Assembly (NCBI GenBank): GCA_029532415.1
Contig: JAQOTA010000015.1
Location: 1,116,001-1,180,000, forward strand
Reading direction: 5' to 3'
From: Marasmius tenuissimus
Taxonomy: Eukaryota; Basidiomycota; Agaricomycetes; Agaricales; Marasmiaceae
DNA length: 64,000 bases
Shown here: positions 22,503 to 35,674 of the stretch, piece after piece
Layout of the letters: each line of letters starts with the position of its first letter
Numbering within the stretch: position 1 is the stretch's first letter
Made by a program: the position numbers and the translations under genes
Notes under the pieces: generated by a model
What the model was told of the DNA's origin: nothing
What the model saw: the letters and a program-made list of their open reading frames with translations, nothing else
Databases searched by the model: none

Positions 22503-24409
22503 TATCCTGCCCTCCCGACCTTGTCTCGACGCGTCACAAAATTTTCAATGTTCTGTTCAGGGTCACCACTTTGAAGGTCAAGGTTATGGAGGTCGAGTGG
22601 GGAGGGAAGGAGAGCAAAACGGACCTCGCTGCTGCCAGAACGTCGGAGGAAGAGGACGAGAGGACAACTGAAATAAACTTTCCGCCGCGCTGGCACTGGA
22701 CAGGGCACCCTCAACATGATACATCCGTCACGTCTTATTTCAGCAGTTCTATCCCCACAGCCCGGGCCGTTCCATATGAAACTCGTCTCTGCCGAACATT
22801 CAGCACCCTTCTACCTCAATTCTCATTGTTTTGCTTCGTGATTGACATTGATAACAGGCTCCCTGCGGATATAGCTATAAGCAATCCCACTGCTCGAGAA
22901 ATTCGTACAACGACGCGCACTGTTCCGGGGTATAAACCGTTGTATATTTGACGCGTTTACGTCTTCTTCTCCCGTAAATTAAAAAAATACAGAAGACTTA
23001 TCACCTTTGGCAAGCGACGGAACATCCCGAACCTGGGGACTTCGGGCTAACAGTTGAGGAAGCCCTTGGCCTGGAAGGCGTTCTCACACACCTGATTACC
23101 GGATTGAGGCACGGGAACACAAAAAAGTCGTTCAATCGCCACAGTTCCCATGTAACGAATTCATTGCGGCCAGCATGTTGCTGCCTGCAGGACGAGGTCC
23201 AGAGTACAAATTCAGTAGCAGTGATATAAACGTCCTAGGCCAACGCACGGTTAAAAGTATAGCGTGGCAGAGTGATAGGGCGGAACTGCTTGATTCCTGG
23301 ACCTGAGCAAGGCGGTCAGAAGAGTCGCATGATAGAGTTCACCAAGGGTTGGCCAATGGCAGCAGTCGCCATGATGATGCAAAAACACCGAGAGGTTGGT
23401 GAATGTTCCTCCCTGACAGGATCCTGGATACTTCGGGTTGGAAAATGTAGACTTATGTGGATGACCTCCCGTAAATCTTGGCCCCGCTCTTTGTACGTGG
23501 ACTGGCATGTAGGGGGAAACATGACAAGGATGTCAGTAAGTACTCGATCACATTCCAGATGTCCCGGAGGTCCAGCCACAATGAAGTAGTACGTGACGTA
23601 CCGAAGTTCGTCAAAGTACCGACAGAGCAAAGTGTATTTTTGGAGAAGGTTTGAAGCAAGTGACCAAGGGGCGAATCGCAACAACAGGGTCGAGACCCAG
23701 ATGTCCATATACGGTCCTGTTCGCCGGACTGGCGGTTAGAAATGAAGTTATATGTGGACGCGAGGGAGCGGCGATATGCCACTGGCCAGAAAGCTTGAGG
23801 CTGGTGACATACTGCATGTTCGAGAACCTAACGGCCTCAGCGCTTCGACTTTCGCGGGAAGAGACTAATTACGGAGATACCTTGTTTGAGCTGCCTCTTG
23901 AGTATACCCATACAGCCAAAGCGAGTTGGGGCGCAATCTTGACGAAGATGTCGCAGCTAGGGTTCTGTTGTAAGAACGTGTCAGGTTCCCAGGGCAAGCC
24001 CTGGATTTTACTGGTTTAGCTGAGCGGAAGACCTTCATTGAGCATACTGGGTGAAGACGTCAGAGTTCCCTACTTATGTTATGATGAGAGTTGGATGTTA
24101 CTACACGAAGCATCACTCAGCGCAACCATAGAGACTACACAGACGGACGCTAAAAGAATGGCTGGGCTAATGTCCATCTACTACATATCTAGATTATAGA
24201 CTACATAGCCCCCGTGCCTTGGTAGATAGTCTTACCTGCTAGCGGTAATCCGAGAACCCAAAAAAAAAAAGAAAGAAAAAAGATGAGAGTTGGATGATGA
24301 GAGCTGAGGTCCGAGCGTGTGAGAGGTGCAAGAAAGGTGGGACCCTGACGGAATGACACCAAGCTTTGCTATCGTGATTTCGGTAGCATTGCAAGCAGAC
24401 ACGTAACAT
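22503..24409. other. intergenic, no gene supported
   Basis: This is about 1.9 kb upstream of the GATA gene. Several open frames of 70-130 codons overlap on both strands around 23250-24020, but none carries a family motif and their possible splice joins are inconclusive. An A-rich run sits at about 24258-24280. It probably contains the GATA gene promoter. Confidence 0.45.
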
Positions 24410-24483
24410 GGTTCGATGGCGTAGTTGGTTATCGCATCTGTCTAACACACAGAAGGTTCCCAGTTCGAGCCTGGGTCGAATCA
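24410..24483 (+). tRNA. tRNA-Val: tRNA-Val (anticodon AAC)
   Basis: A complete cloverleaf can be folded. The acceptor stem GGTTCGA pairs with TCGAATC, with one G-T pair. The D arm contains GTAGTTGGTTATCGC. The anticodon stem TCTGT pairs with ACAGA around the loop CTAACAC, giving AAC. The T arm is CCCAG-TTCGAGC-CTGGG. The discriminator base is A. No intron is present. The A and B box sequences serve as the internal RNA polymerase III promoter. Confidence 0.93.
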
Positions 24484-24745
24484 CATGCGGCGTAATGTTT
24501 CACTTTTTTGACCCAGCGAGCTATGGGAACGCTCGTGACCTCAGAAGTAACTAAATGAAGTGTGTATTCGGTAGCAGGAAAACTAATCCACAGAGCATAT
24601 GAATGGTAAGTAATGCCATGAACGAATGTAATAGTAAAGGGACGGTGTGTAATCAAGTCGGAGAAAGTATCCAAGTAAAAGATGGTGGATGCCAGGTACA
24701 GCAATGCATGGGGGAAACCAATCTCATGGCGAACAAAGGTGAATT

Positions 24746-27700
24746 CTATCCATAAGCCACTCCCGAGGTGGCAGTTTGTCCCACGCTCTCTTCGTAACCT
24801 TCATCGTCCTCCTCATACTCATCCTCATCGTACGCTTCGCTCTCCGGGTCTCCATCCGGATCAGCAACGGGCTGCTGGGATTGGGTCGTTTGAGCCTGAT
24901 TGAATTGCTCCTTCTCTAGCTCTCTCTGCCGCTCTCTGACCCTCCGTCCAGCTTCTCCGCTCGCCTTGTCGGCAGCCTTCTCTCTTGCCCTCTTCCTTCT
25001 TTTCAAGATCGCCTTCCTCTTCCGAACTGCCTTCCGAAAGTCCGCGTCGTCACCGTAGAACAACTCATACTCGCAGAAAGCACATATCCATTCCTCTCCG
25101 GGCTGCGTCAGGTTATTGACATTAGAAGCTGTATCCACGGACGCGGTGCTATCGGCCTTTCCATTCTTCCCCGATCGAATTTGAGCATTGAGGAACCGCG
25201 TCGGCGGAGGTCCAAGCTCATTCCCATCGTTAGCGTTCGCATTCTGTGTGTTGTTAACGCCGACACCGGGCACCCTCGAAGGAACATAATTTCTAAGATG
25301 ATGAGGATTGCTCGCATTTGCCAAAGCAGACCTCTTCTTCTTTTTCTTCTTGCTCGCGTTCTTGCTGGGAGTTGAGGGTTGCGAGAGATCATCCATGGAA
25401 GGTGTGGCTGTCGTGACGGTAGAGCTGGTGACCGGAATCGGAGAGTTGCTTCCGAGTGCCCCAGAGGCAATACGTTTCTTTGCCCCTCTACCGTCCAATT
25501 CGATGTCATTAGCCTTTGCTTTTGCCTTTGCCTCTCCTGCTAACTTTGCTGTCTGCCTTGATAACTCTGCTTCGAACCTTCCTCGTAGGAACTTGACCTC
25601 ATCCTTGGTTGAGAGAAGACGATCGGAGGCTGTCGGGGTATGTGAGAAAGGTGGAACAAGAGAGAAAAAGAAGCGTGCCCGAGGTGGATACATGTGAAAA
25701 ATGTGTAACAGAATGGTGCATGAGGGGAGAAAATATTATGAAGCGGACGATGCGTCAACGGGAGAAGGCAGAACCAACTCACTGGCGTTGCGACACATGA
25801 AAGTGAACTTGGACTTTGGCACCAATATCCCCTTTTCCAATGCACCATCTCCAGCGTCCCTCCCTCCCGCATTTCCCTTCACGGGTTCAACACGAGCAGC
25901 AGCAGCAGCTCCGCCTTTCTTCTTCTTCTTCTTCCCGGATGGAGAGCTGGTAGTCTGATTGAGATTCTCCTTGTTCGCTTTTCCTCCCACTCCTCCGCTC
26001 TTCCCAATAGCTCCTCCTTGCGGACCCTGGTTCTCCTGCGCTTTTAAATTTCGCGCTTTCCTAACATTCTCCCTCTTCGACAAGCGCACCTTCACTTTAG
26101 GCTTCTCTTTCAAGGGGTTGTTAAGGTTGTTCGCAGACCCTAAAGACGGGTAGGAGTAGAGACCAAGGCCGGTCAAATCGGACAGCATCTGGTCGAGAGC
26201 AATCTCGGTGGACGCCGGTGTAGTTGTGGGATGCGAAATTTTGACAACCTCTTTCGAACTGTCTCGTGCGGGTGACAATGGCACGCTGTAATCTAGCGTA
26301 GATGCGTCACCGTTGAACGTGCTTTCAATCCCACCATTACCAACGCCTCGAAGGAGCACGCTAGCCAGTTGACGTTTCCTGGTCTTGTGTTGAATGCCGG
26401 CCATTGTTACTCGGGACATCGCGGGGCGTTTTCGCAACCCACTAGGTGTCTTCCCTGCCCGAGCATACCCATGCGTGCGCCCCATTTCCCCTGTATATTC
26501 GATCTCCCGGACACGATTTCCTTCTAACATTTCCTCGCCCTTCCCTCCACCACCGGCCCCGAGCCCGCCATCACCGTCTTCTACTCCAGCCGTTCCATCC
26601 ACCAAGGCGCTCCCTGTCGTTCCATATGCGCCCAACGAGCCTCCCTGGCCACCACTAGCAATAACCCCCGAACCCGATCTCGACGTAAGCCCGGGAACCT
26701 TCCTCTTCTTTGTGTTATTCCTTCCGTTCCCTCGATCGTCATCCCGATCGTCCAACTCGTCCTCTCGGTAATCTCTCTCTCTATCACGGTACTCACGATC
26801 TCGGTCGTACTCCTCGTCAACCTCGGAAACAGAAACTGATACCGAAACTCGAGAATGACTGTCTTCTTCGTCCGTCTCCCGATCTGGATATGTGGAAGAC
26901 GTCCGACTTATCGCTTCTCTGGGGCGTCTATGGGCCGAGGCTGTGTCGTTTGACTTTGGTCGGGGCGTTGCTGCGGGTGTGGGTGGGAAAGGACCAGGTA
27001 GACCAGCCGCTCGTAGGGTAGCGTTCAGATGTTGGAGGTATGCGGCTGCGGCCACAGGATCGAGTTGGGACTGAGGAGAGGTCTGTGAGGATTGCTGGGT
27101 TTGGCCGTCATTCTGAGAGCCACGCGACCGTGATGGTTTCGACGTCAGTTGAGGAACGTTCGCGGCGGGTGTACCGTGCTGTGCAGCCACAGCGGCAGAG
27201 GCGAGACTAATATAACTCTCTAATTGAGCTATTGATTGTGAAGTGGGCTGGGGGGTGGCCTGATTGAGCGGGAGTGGGAAGTTCAAGGAGAGAGGTAACG
27301 GGAGGGTAATCCCGGGAATATTTGATTCGCCACCGTTAGCTGTCCCGTTTGGACTAGGGTTAGCCGTCGGACCATCACTTCCTGAGGCGCCGTTTGCTGA
27401 GTTAACGACCCCAGACGCTGTCCCGTTTCCGGTCCTCCCACCAGAGTAAACCTGCCCTCCAAAGCCACCAGCACTCAACAAGGCATCCGCTGCACTACCC
27501 AGCAGTGGCATACAGTAATTCTTCCACTGGTTGAGCAACTCATCAGAGATGGGAAGTGAAGATGGAATAGGGGGAGTCGGGGGAAGATTGAGAGGTAAAG
27601 GTGGCACGGAATGAAGGTTTGGAAGAGACTGGAGGGAGGAGGCGAGATTTTGGGGTAACGGGAACTGCAGAGACTGCAAGGAGGAAGGGAGGGAATGGTA

Positions 27701-27874
27701 TGCGGTCGCGTGAGTACCATTTGTCGAGCTCGCGTGTGCATTCGGATAGCCGTAATGGTTCAAGTCGATGCTCGGAGGGTTTGAAGGGGCTGCTGGAGTA
27801 GATATCGAACCCGTTCTCCTGCGCTTTGGAAGGGGCTTGACCCTTCTTGGGGCAGTATTCGTAGTGGAATACAT
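24746..27874 (-). CDS. unrecognised conserved-looking protein with WxCxxC motif
   Basis: Two exons (25783-27874 and 24746-25629) splice in phase to 991 residues. I do not recognise the family. The N-terminus is basic (RRVKPLPKRRRTGS). Long Ser/Pro/Gly/Asn-rich stretches follow, then a basic block ending MSRVTMAGIQHKTRKRQLAS, a Lys-rich segment and, across the intron, the helix STKDEVKFLRGRFEAELSRQ. Near residue 890 is the most structured-looking part, EEWICAFCEYELFYG, followed by a strongly basic helix rich in KRKAILKRRKR and an acidic tail. The CxxC pair could bind metal only with further ligands. A chromatin or RNA role is possible but is inference. The start chosen is the first true ATG (MYSTTNTAPRR). 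Confidence 0.75.
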
Positions 27875-29738
27875 GCTTGCTTTTCCTGGGATTGCCGTGA
27901 ACGAAGGCCGATAATTGAGAAATGCATTACGCACGGATTGGAGAACCTCTCTCTACTTCTGAACCTTCCCTTGATGTGAGATGATTTTCACTAGATGATA
28001 TCTATCGATTGTCGACGTGAAATCGGAAATCAATGTAAGATCTTCAGAAAGCTGGCGTATTCCTCTTGTAGTAGGTTTTGGCTGTAATGCGACAAGAGAA
28101 AAGCAAATGAATTAGTATGTGGCACATCCAATTACGTTCCATGGAATACCTTGAGCTTTCCGAGAAAGAACGAAAGACTGGTGTTGCTGGATGTCAATCG
28201 ACTGCCTTCATTCCGCACTCTTCAAAACCGGGTCTCACCTATACGAGAGGTGACTACTGAAGCGTTCGCTGAGAGTTCAAAGTGCGACAACACCCTTCTT
28301 GGGAGTGCTTCTCTCCGGGATTCTAGTGAGATGGGAAGTGTGGGGACGGAGCGCAGCAAGGTCAGTGCAATACTCTCTCTTCCCGAATGCACAGAAAACC
28401 AGACATAAGAGACAGAGACAGAAGAGGTACAGTTTCGGTGACGTGGAGGCCTTTCAGGCGGCCACTTTGAAAAATATCGAGGAGTAGAACGACATACCTT
28501 ACACAAAGTCAGTCTTTCGTCGACCTCGTTCAAGTTCGGATTATTCTATCCAAGAATAAAAGAGAGCTTCGTTTCTAATAGAGTGTGCAGCACGAGACAA
28601 AAAGGAAAGATTTCAGGAGCCTTGCTGTCCCGGTGGTCGTCGAGTACAACTCAAATTGCCGACGGACAATTTCCTGTCCGAACGGAGCGGTGACGTTGAC
28701 TCCGTAGGCTCTTTCTCATACGTCCATCTTGCCGAGGACCACTGCAATCCTTGCTCTTGCATTTCTCGGGCTCTTTCACTCTCAAATTCTCAATCGTTTT
28801 CGCGTTCAAACCTCTCTTCTTGCGCGAGCTTGCGAGGCGTGGTCAGTTGAAAATCGCGCGACCAGAGATATTCACGTACCCGCAACGCATTCATGAGATC
28901 TGCCTTCGTTGAAAATCGGTCTTTGGGAGTCGAGATCACTTGAAGAAGCCAAATGTAGCTGTAATACCTGAAGTAACTTCTCTCTGTCTGAGATAACACC
29001 TGTGGTACGTTGACATCTCCTTTATTGCTTGGCCTTCGTGTGAGCAAGGTGTACAATCTTCTCACTGCTCGCCCTCGGTCTACTCCAGAATATCGATCCC
29101 TCGTTCGAGCTCAATGTCCCTCAAAGTGCACACGCACTTTTGCTTTACACGCACGGCATCATGTCCCAGACATCCGTCAAGCTGTTAGTTCCCATGGCGG
29201 AAAAACAGAAAGTACCCTCGATACATTTTTCATCTTGCCATCCTCGAATTGAGCCTAAATCGCGGTCCGCGTTCTCTGAAGTGGCTGGATTTCCACCCTC
29301 CGTGTGCTCCTGTGCTTGGGATGCGCTATTGACGGTTTTGATTGCATGAGGCAAGCGATTATTGGCGTGTAAGATTCTTTTCGAAAGATGATCCTTTCCT
29401 CCTCCATTCAAATTACCTTACTATAGTCGGTCAAAACTCGACTGCGAGTTTAAACGACCGAAGTACAATCATCACAGTGACACAGCAAGCCTTCTTTAAG
29501 TCACGACGCGGCGCGTAAACAGTGTTAGATCGCACTTCTCCCGCGTCGTACCCTACACCCATTATCACGCACTTATTTCAGCACACCTGACACTCAAATT
29601 TCATTCGGACTCATCACGGTGCCAGACTCCCCAAGCCCATCGCGGACTCGTGCTCTATCGACGTACAAATGCCTGTCATTAATATTCAAAGCATATTCAA
29701 GCTGGCAGGCCGATGCATCCCTCCCTCTAAATCTCATC
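27875..29738. other. intergenic with possible decayed minus-strand coding
   Basis: This is about 1.9 kb between the CxxC protein gene (-) and the permease remnant (+). On the minus strand between about 29065 and 28620 a Glu/Arg-rich frame (DLMNALRVREYLWSRDF...ERENDstopEFESERAREMQEQ) stays open apart from one TGA at 28790-28792. An alternative intron reading is also possible. I see no recognisable domain and cannot set its ends. Confidence 0.3.
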
Positions 29739-32119
29739 ATGGCCAAACCGCCCCCACGGAATGTACAGGCCATGAAAGACGAAAGATTCCTCGCTGAGCT
29801 CGGATATAAGCAAGAATTCAAACGCGATTTCTACCGATTCGAGCTTTTCGGTCTGGGGTTCTCTCTCGCTGGCGTTCTTCCTTCAATTCCATGGGTCGTC
29901 GACTTTGCCCAATCCTTCATATCGTTGACCATCACGTTTCTCTCACAAGGACGGTCCTCGTGTATTCAGTCCCGTATGTCGGACCCGTAGTCATGATTTG
30001 GGGAGTCGGTGTTCATTCCGAGTCTCACGATACCCGAACGTAGACCCCTCATGATGCCATACAGTGGCTAGTCTGCTCATTCTTTCTGATGTTCATCGGT
30101 ATGGCTATGGCCGAGCTAGGATCAGCTGCACCCACACTGGGCTGCCTTTACTATTGGACTTTCAACTATTCGTCCAAGCGATATCGCTACTTCCTGTGCT
30201 GGGTAATTGGATGTTCGTATTCTGCAAACTTTCGCTCGTTCCCGCTACTGGAGGAAAAATTCCTCAGATATCAACACAATGGTTTATATCAGCGCGCTTG
30301 CGGTAAGTCTAGAGCTACCTATCTGAAATTTGGTCTACGTTCGGACACTGAAATGAACATTCGGGCGTGTAGGGTGTTGAATGGGGATGTGCAGTCCAAA
30401 TCATGGCAGCCATCAGTATTGGGACCCGACCTTGCATTCGTGCCCACAACATATCATATCTAGTAAGATCCTACCTTGATTGTCTATGCGATCGCCCTGG
30501 CCCACTGGTTGGCTAGCGGGGTCTTTCTTGCACTAGTATTGCTAACCACCGGTATCTCTTTGTTTGGGACGAAGATAATCGCACGACTCCAAACGTTTTT
30601 TACCATCGTGAACATGATGTACGTCTCTGACTTGTTATTCGGGTTCCGTGACTTTTCAACTCACTTCTGATAGAATCTGCCTTGTTGTGATTATCGCTCT
30701 CCTTGCGAGCGTTCCCGCTGAGCTGAAAAATGACGCGGCCTACGCGTTCACACACTTTGAAGATCGTAAGATCACTTACTACCTCTCTAAAAGCCTGATC
30801 TCATTGAATGCTTTGAGTCTCGGCTTGGCCCAACGGCTTCGTGTTCATCCTCGGGTTTCTTGCCCCTCTTACATGTGTGGGTAGGTACTTCGCTTACTCC
30901 TACTACCTCATTTCACTTCAACACATTCCAGGCGGTTTTGACTCGACCGTACATGTCAGCGAGGATGGGCGATCATGTCTTCCGTTACCCTTGCCTATAT
31001 TCTTGGCTGGGGTAAGCCCCGATTTCGCGGCTTCGTGAGTGAAATGGCTCAAACATAGCTTCGTTTTCTTTCAAAGTTATCAACATCGCAATGGGGTTTA
31101 CAATGGGAAAAGACCTCCCCGGTATTCTCCAGAACCCGATTGGTCAGTCGTTCGCTACTGTATGTGGTCGAGACTGTAGCTATGATGCGCCAGGGCGTTC
31201 TCTAACCACCACACCACCCCGTAGATTCTCCTGGGAGCGCTCGGCAAACGATGAACTCTCGGGCTATGGGTTTTCATTATCATGTCGCAGTATGTTACCT
31301 AGCCTCTTCGAAACATTTTGTTGACCGACTACCCTCAATCTGGTTCAACATAGACTCGTGACGACATCAACACTGCGCGTTTGCCAACCTCTTCTCAGCA
31401 GAAACTATACTGAGGCTGTTTACTTTCTCTCAGCTCGTGTGTTCGTCGCGCCAAATTTTCGCTCTGAGTAGAGACGGTGGGATTGCGTGCTCGAATATGT
31501 ATGCTACGCAAGGTTACTTAATACTGAATCCTGTTTGCAGGCGCTCTACCCTTTTCCAAGTATCTCTACTACATCAGCCCATCCCAACGAATCCCCTCTC
31601 GAGGCGTGTGGTTCTCAGCGTTCTTCGCAGTTCTTCTGGGCCTCATCCCTCTGGCTGGGCCGACGGCAAGCGGTGCCCTCTTCTCATTGATTGTCATAGG
31701 ACAGTACGTCTGCATCACGACGGTGATCTACGCCCGATGGTTCGGCCCTACAGAATTCCAACCTGGCCCGGTCAATCTTGGCACTATGGTAAGATTTCGA
31801 CGCTCCTACACCCGCTTTCTTGCCCGTCTCATCGGCCGCATCGCAGAGTCTCCCTGTGTCCATCGTCGCAGTCGTGTTCATGACTGTGATGTTCGTCGTC
31901 CTCTGTTTCCCCTTTGAACTAGAACTTACGCCGAATACGGTGAACTACAGTGCCGCGTTGGTCTTTGGCGTCGTTGTTTTTCTGGCAACGTTTTGCTACC
32001 TCTGTCCGGGAATCAGAGGGCATTACTAGTTTGAGGGGCCTGCTGTCGCCGTTGAGTCAGAACCTGACGAGAAAGGAACGAGGAAGGAGGAAAGCCTAAG
32101 CACTTCTGAGGAGAAGTAG
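29739..32119 (+). pseudogene. amino-acid/GABA-type APC permease pseudogene (copy 1)
   Basis: This is the full-length remnant of a 12-TM APC permease, aligned exon by exon with the intact copy at 32936-35307. It begins MAKPPPRN, and the family text LAELGYKQEFKRDF, AELGSAAPT, GWPNG-like AWPNGFVF and FTMGKDLPGILQNPIG is still readable. Lesions are: first intron ends that no longer match in phase; one extra base at about 30421-30428; a loss of about 25 nt in the exon at 30938-31015; GGA changed to TGA at 31252-31254; and TGG changed to TAG at 32027-32029. Beyond that last stop the frame stays open to 32119. Five independent breaks make a functional product very unlikely. Confidence 0.85.
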
Positions 32120-32935
32120 GATTCTAGCAATGACTGGTGGTCAGAGACTTTGCGACGGGGTCGTTGTCTTCTGTGACCCGGTGGGGTGTATGTCCACATG
32201 TCTGGCTTCAAGCTTGGGTGTTAGTAGGCGCAAGTTCGACATCAAAAATCTTTTCAGATTTCGACGTTCTCGTTACTTTGGCACTGAATGTTCGATACTC
32301 GCCTGAAACCAGATGGGAGAACCTATGACAATCCCGACAGATCACAGCGTTAGTGAACGTCTAGAGTACTTTAGAGCGAACAGACACTGTCACTGGTGAC
32401 TGGACCTGACCTTCATTGGACGGTCTGCCAGCCGATTATCCGGCCGTTGACCGTTCTCAGCCGGTAAGCTTCCGAAATCAGTCAAATTCACACGGACGAC
32501 TCTTTCTTCCGACTCTGATTCACGCTCTTACCAACCTGGCCGGAATCCCCGATCGCTGTGGCTCCTTCGACCTCAATGGGCCGCACAAAACTCTACAGTA
32601 ATACACGTGCTAAGAAGGTAGTGGACAGTTCAACAGTGGTATATCCTTGTCTTTATCACTCCGACACGAATGCTCTTCGCCACAACCTGTTGTACTGTAA
32701 AACCTCGAGCTCTCTGACTTTTACGATATGCTCCCAGGATACTATATGATGAGTAGCAAAGCGGGTGGCCGCTCACATGCACACGTCTTGCCTTTTATGC
32801 CTTCAGTCCTACGTGACTGTCTCTATCTTCACTATCTGCGCACCATATCCGAGTCTTGGTCACCAGATAGAATGAATTAGATCACAACGGGGGAGTATAA
32901 AATAACCCAACTTGTGGTCTACCCAGCTCCCCTCC
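32120..32935. promoter_or_regulatory. intergenic; promoter of permease copy 2 with TATA box
   Basis: TATAAAATAA at 32896-32905 lies 40 bp before the start codon of the intact permease. The segment at about 32215-32330 resembles the sequence downstream of the second permease (about 35395-35500), so the duplicated unit included 3' flanking DNA. No gene is seen. Confidence 0.5.
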
Positions 32936-35307
32936 ATGCCTAAAACACATCCAAGATACACGCAACGCTCGGAGGACGAGAATGTCCTTGCAGACCTAGG
33001 ATACAAGCAAGAGTTCAAACGAGACTTTAACCTGTTCGAGGTTTTTGGTCTCGGGTTCTCGATAATCAGCGTTCTTCCATCGATTGCGTCAGTCGTTTTC
33101 TGCTCATCGTACCTGTATGTCTTCTGCTGACGTTCCTACTCAAAAGCACGGTTCTGGTCTACTCGATCCCTTACGGGGGACCTGTGGTTATGATCTGGGG
33201 GGTGAGCTTTCGTCTTGAATATCTACACACCCAGCGACTTACCACCTTGCAAGTGGTGTATCTGCTCATTCTTCCTCGTATTCGTCGCCGCGGCCATAGC
33301 TGAGCTCGGTTCGGCTGCACCAACTGCAGGAGGGGTCTACTATTGGGCCTTCAAGTACTCATCCAAGCGATATCGCCACTTCCTATGCTGGCTAGTTGGG
33401 TGTACGTACCTCTTACTCCACATCGCTTGAATGAACGTTGAGAAAGGTCCCTCAGATATGAACACGATGACTTACATTAGCGGGTTCACGGTAAGGATTC
33501 AGCTTTGGCATCCGTCAACACTTACTGAAGGTCTGCCCGGCAGGGTATCCATTGGGGTTGCGCGGTGCAAATCATGGCGGCTATCAGTATCGGGACCGAT
33601 CTTGGGTACATACCAACGGTGTACCATATCTAGTGAGATCCGCCCTCCTTCCCTAGATTCCATACGGCTTACCATATGTGAGCGACCAGTGGCGCATTTG
33701 TCGCTCTTGCATTGCTAGCTGCAAGTTTATGTTCGTTGGCGACAAGAGTCATCGCAAGGCTACAAACGATATCTATCACCGTGAACATTGCGTAGCGCCC
33801 CGTTCTATTACTTGATGGTGAATTCAATATTCATACTGATTATGGAAGACTTTGTCTCGCCGCTATCATTGGCCTCCCCGCTAATGTTCCCCCTGAACTC
33901 AAGAACAACGCTAGCTATGCATTCAAGCACTACGAGAACTGTACGCCGATCTATTTCCTTACCTCCTGCGCTTTGTCTTACGCCTTTTGTTCCACCGCAC
34001 ATCACCCCAGTGTCAGGTTGGCCCGACGGGTTTGCATTTATACTCAGTTTTCTTGCCCCTCTCTGGGTGGTTGGTAAGTAGCGTTCTCGCGGGTGTGTTA
34101 TTGAACCTCTCGTAATCGCGCTGAACAGGTGGTTTCGACTCCACGGTACATATAAGCGAAGAGGCAAGAAATGCGAACGTGGCTATACCTTGGGCAATCA
34201 TGTTCTCGATCGTTCTGTCTTGTACCCTTGGCTGGGGTAAGCCTTGACTGCGTCGGGATATGAACAGCGCTCACACCTCCACAAAGTTCTCAACGTCGTG
34301 ATGGCTTTTACGATGGGCAAAGATCTACTCAACATTGTTCAAAACCCAATCGGCCAACCATTTGCTACTGTACGTCTCTGTTCAACGTCGATACTTCAAC
34401 ACTCCGGCATCGTCTTTAATACTCTTTCGACACGCTTACAACGATTAGATTGTTTTGGGAGCACTTGGAAAACAGGGAACTCTCGCGCTCTGGACATTCG
34501 TTATAATCTCGCAGTGAGTATATTACTTGGTTGTGGTTGAATGACGCATCTCTGAAAATGAGCCTTCGAATTAGATTCATGATGGGCGCTTGCCTTGTAA
34601 TGCCATCTCACTTACCGCGATGCGCACGTTCTGACGCATCCCTTTCAGCTCACAGCCGCTTCGCGGCAGATGTTTGCTTTCAGCCGAGATGGTGAGTCCG
34701 TGAACCTCTACAGCAACTTTCAAGTACCAAAGGGGTGTTTCAAGGTGCATTGCCGTTCTCCAGGTACCTGTACTACATCAGTCCTTCCCAGGGAATTCCC
34801 TCCCGTTGTGTGTGGTGCTCGTTAGGTGCCGCAGTGCTACTAGGCCTCATTCCCCTCGCCGGGCCAGCTGCAAGCAGTGGTATATTTGCCCTGGCAGTAA
34901 TAGGGCAATATACGTGTAACGCAACCGTGATATGTGCCAGATGGCTCGGTCCTTCGGAATTCAAACCAGGTCCGTTCTATCTCGGAATCATGGTAAGTAC
35001 ACCTCCACCTCTACATCTCGCGCATCTGACGCGTCTCAAACAGAGTCTTCCCGTATCCGTTGTGGCCGTCATTTTTATGGTTTTTATGGCTGTCATTCTC
35101 TGTTTTCCCTCCGAACCAGTCGTTACGCCAGATACGATGAACTACGCTGCGTTGGTATCTGGCGGCGTTGTTCTCGTGGCAACATTCTACTATTTCTGTC
35201 CGGGCACTGGGGGGCGGAATTGGTTCGCAGGACCCGCCGTTACAATTGAGTGGGAGGAAAAAGAGGCCTCGGAGATGAAGGAGGAACGAGTGTCTCACGA
35301 GAAGTGA
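32936..35307 (+). CDS. amino-acid/GABA-type APC superfamily permease (copy 2)
   Basis: Fifteen exons join in phase to 522 residues: 32936-33087, 33147-33201, 33254-33401, 33456-33490, 33544-33632, 33690-33791, 33849-33940, 34011-34073, 34129-34236, 34287-34369, 34449-34513, 34575-34596, 34649-34691, 34745-34992, 35044-35307. It reads LADLGYKQEFKRDFNLFEVF, AELGSAAPTAGGVYYW, HWGCAVQIMAA, GWPDGFAFILSFLAPLW, FDSTVHISEEARNA, FTMGKDLLNIVQNPIGQ, SRQMFAFSRDGALPF and FKPGPFYLG. These are typical of fungal Uga4-like plasma-membrane permeases with 12 TM segments. It should import amino acids, GABA, choline or polyamines with protons; the sequence does not decide which. The tail is acidic and Lys-rich, without a TM segment. 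It is the functional partner of the broken copy upstream. Confidence 0.92.
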
Positions 35308-35674
35308 CACTCTGGCAGAGACACACGGATGGGCTTTGTATTACTGCTGTATAAACGGTTCTAACTGCGAAACTATTTACTGATGTCATTTGTGGGCGCC
35401 AGTAGGCGCACATTCGACACGAAGACTGGAGTGTGCTCGTGGGTGATCAACCCTTTTGGTACTGAGAGGTTTCGCTTGCCCGACCTGGGATTCTGAGTTA
35501 TAATCACCTGGGACACGATACCGTCCAGAAATTGATGCTCGTACTCACCCCCATCCCAGCTCAGGCTATTCAGTGATCATTTCAATGGCTGCTACAGAGT
35601 TTATCAGTGAAACTACAGTCTTCGAGTTATCGAACACTTGTTCGGCATTGGCTTTGAGGATGGGAAATACGTAC

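Noticed and set aside
23250..24020. Overlapping frames of 70-130 codons that might hide a small membrane protein
   Set aside because: No run of hydrophobic helices or family motif was consistent across plausible introns, and the frames on both strands conflict.
24239..24484. An 81-codon minus-strand frame over the tRNA
   Set aside because: It runs through tRNA-Val(AAC), whose complete cloverleaf explains the sequence.
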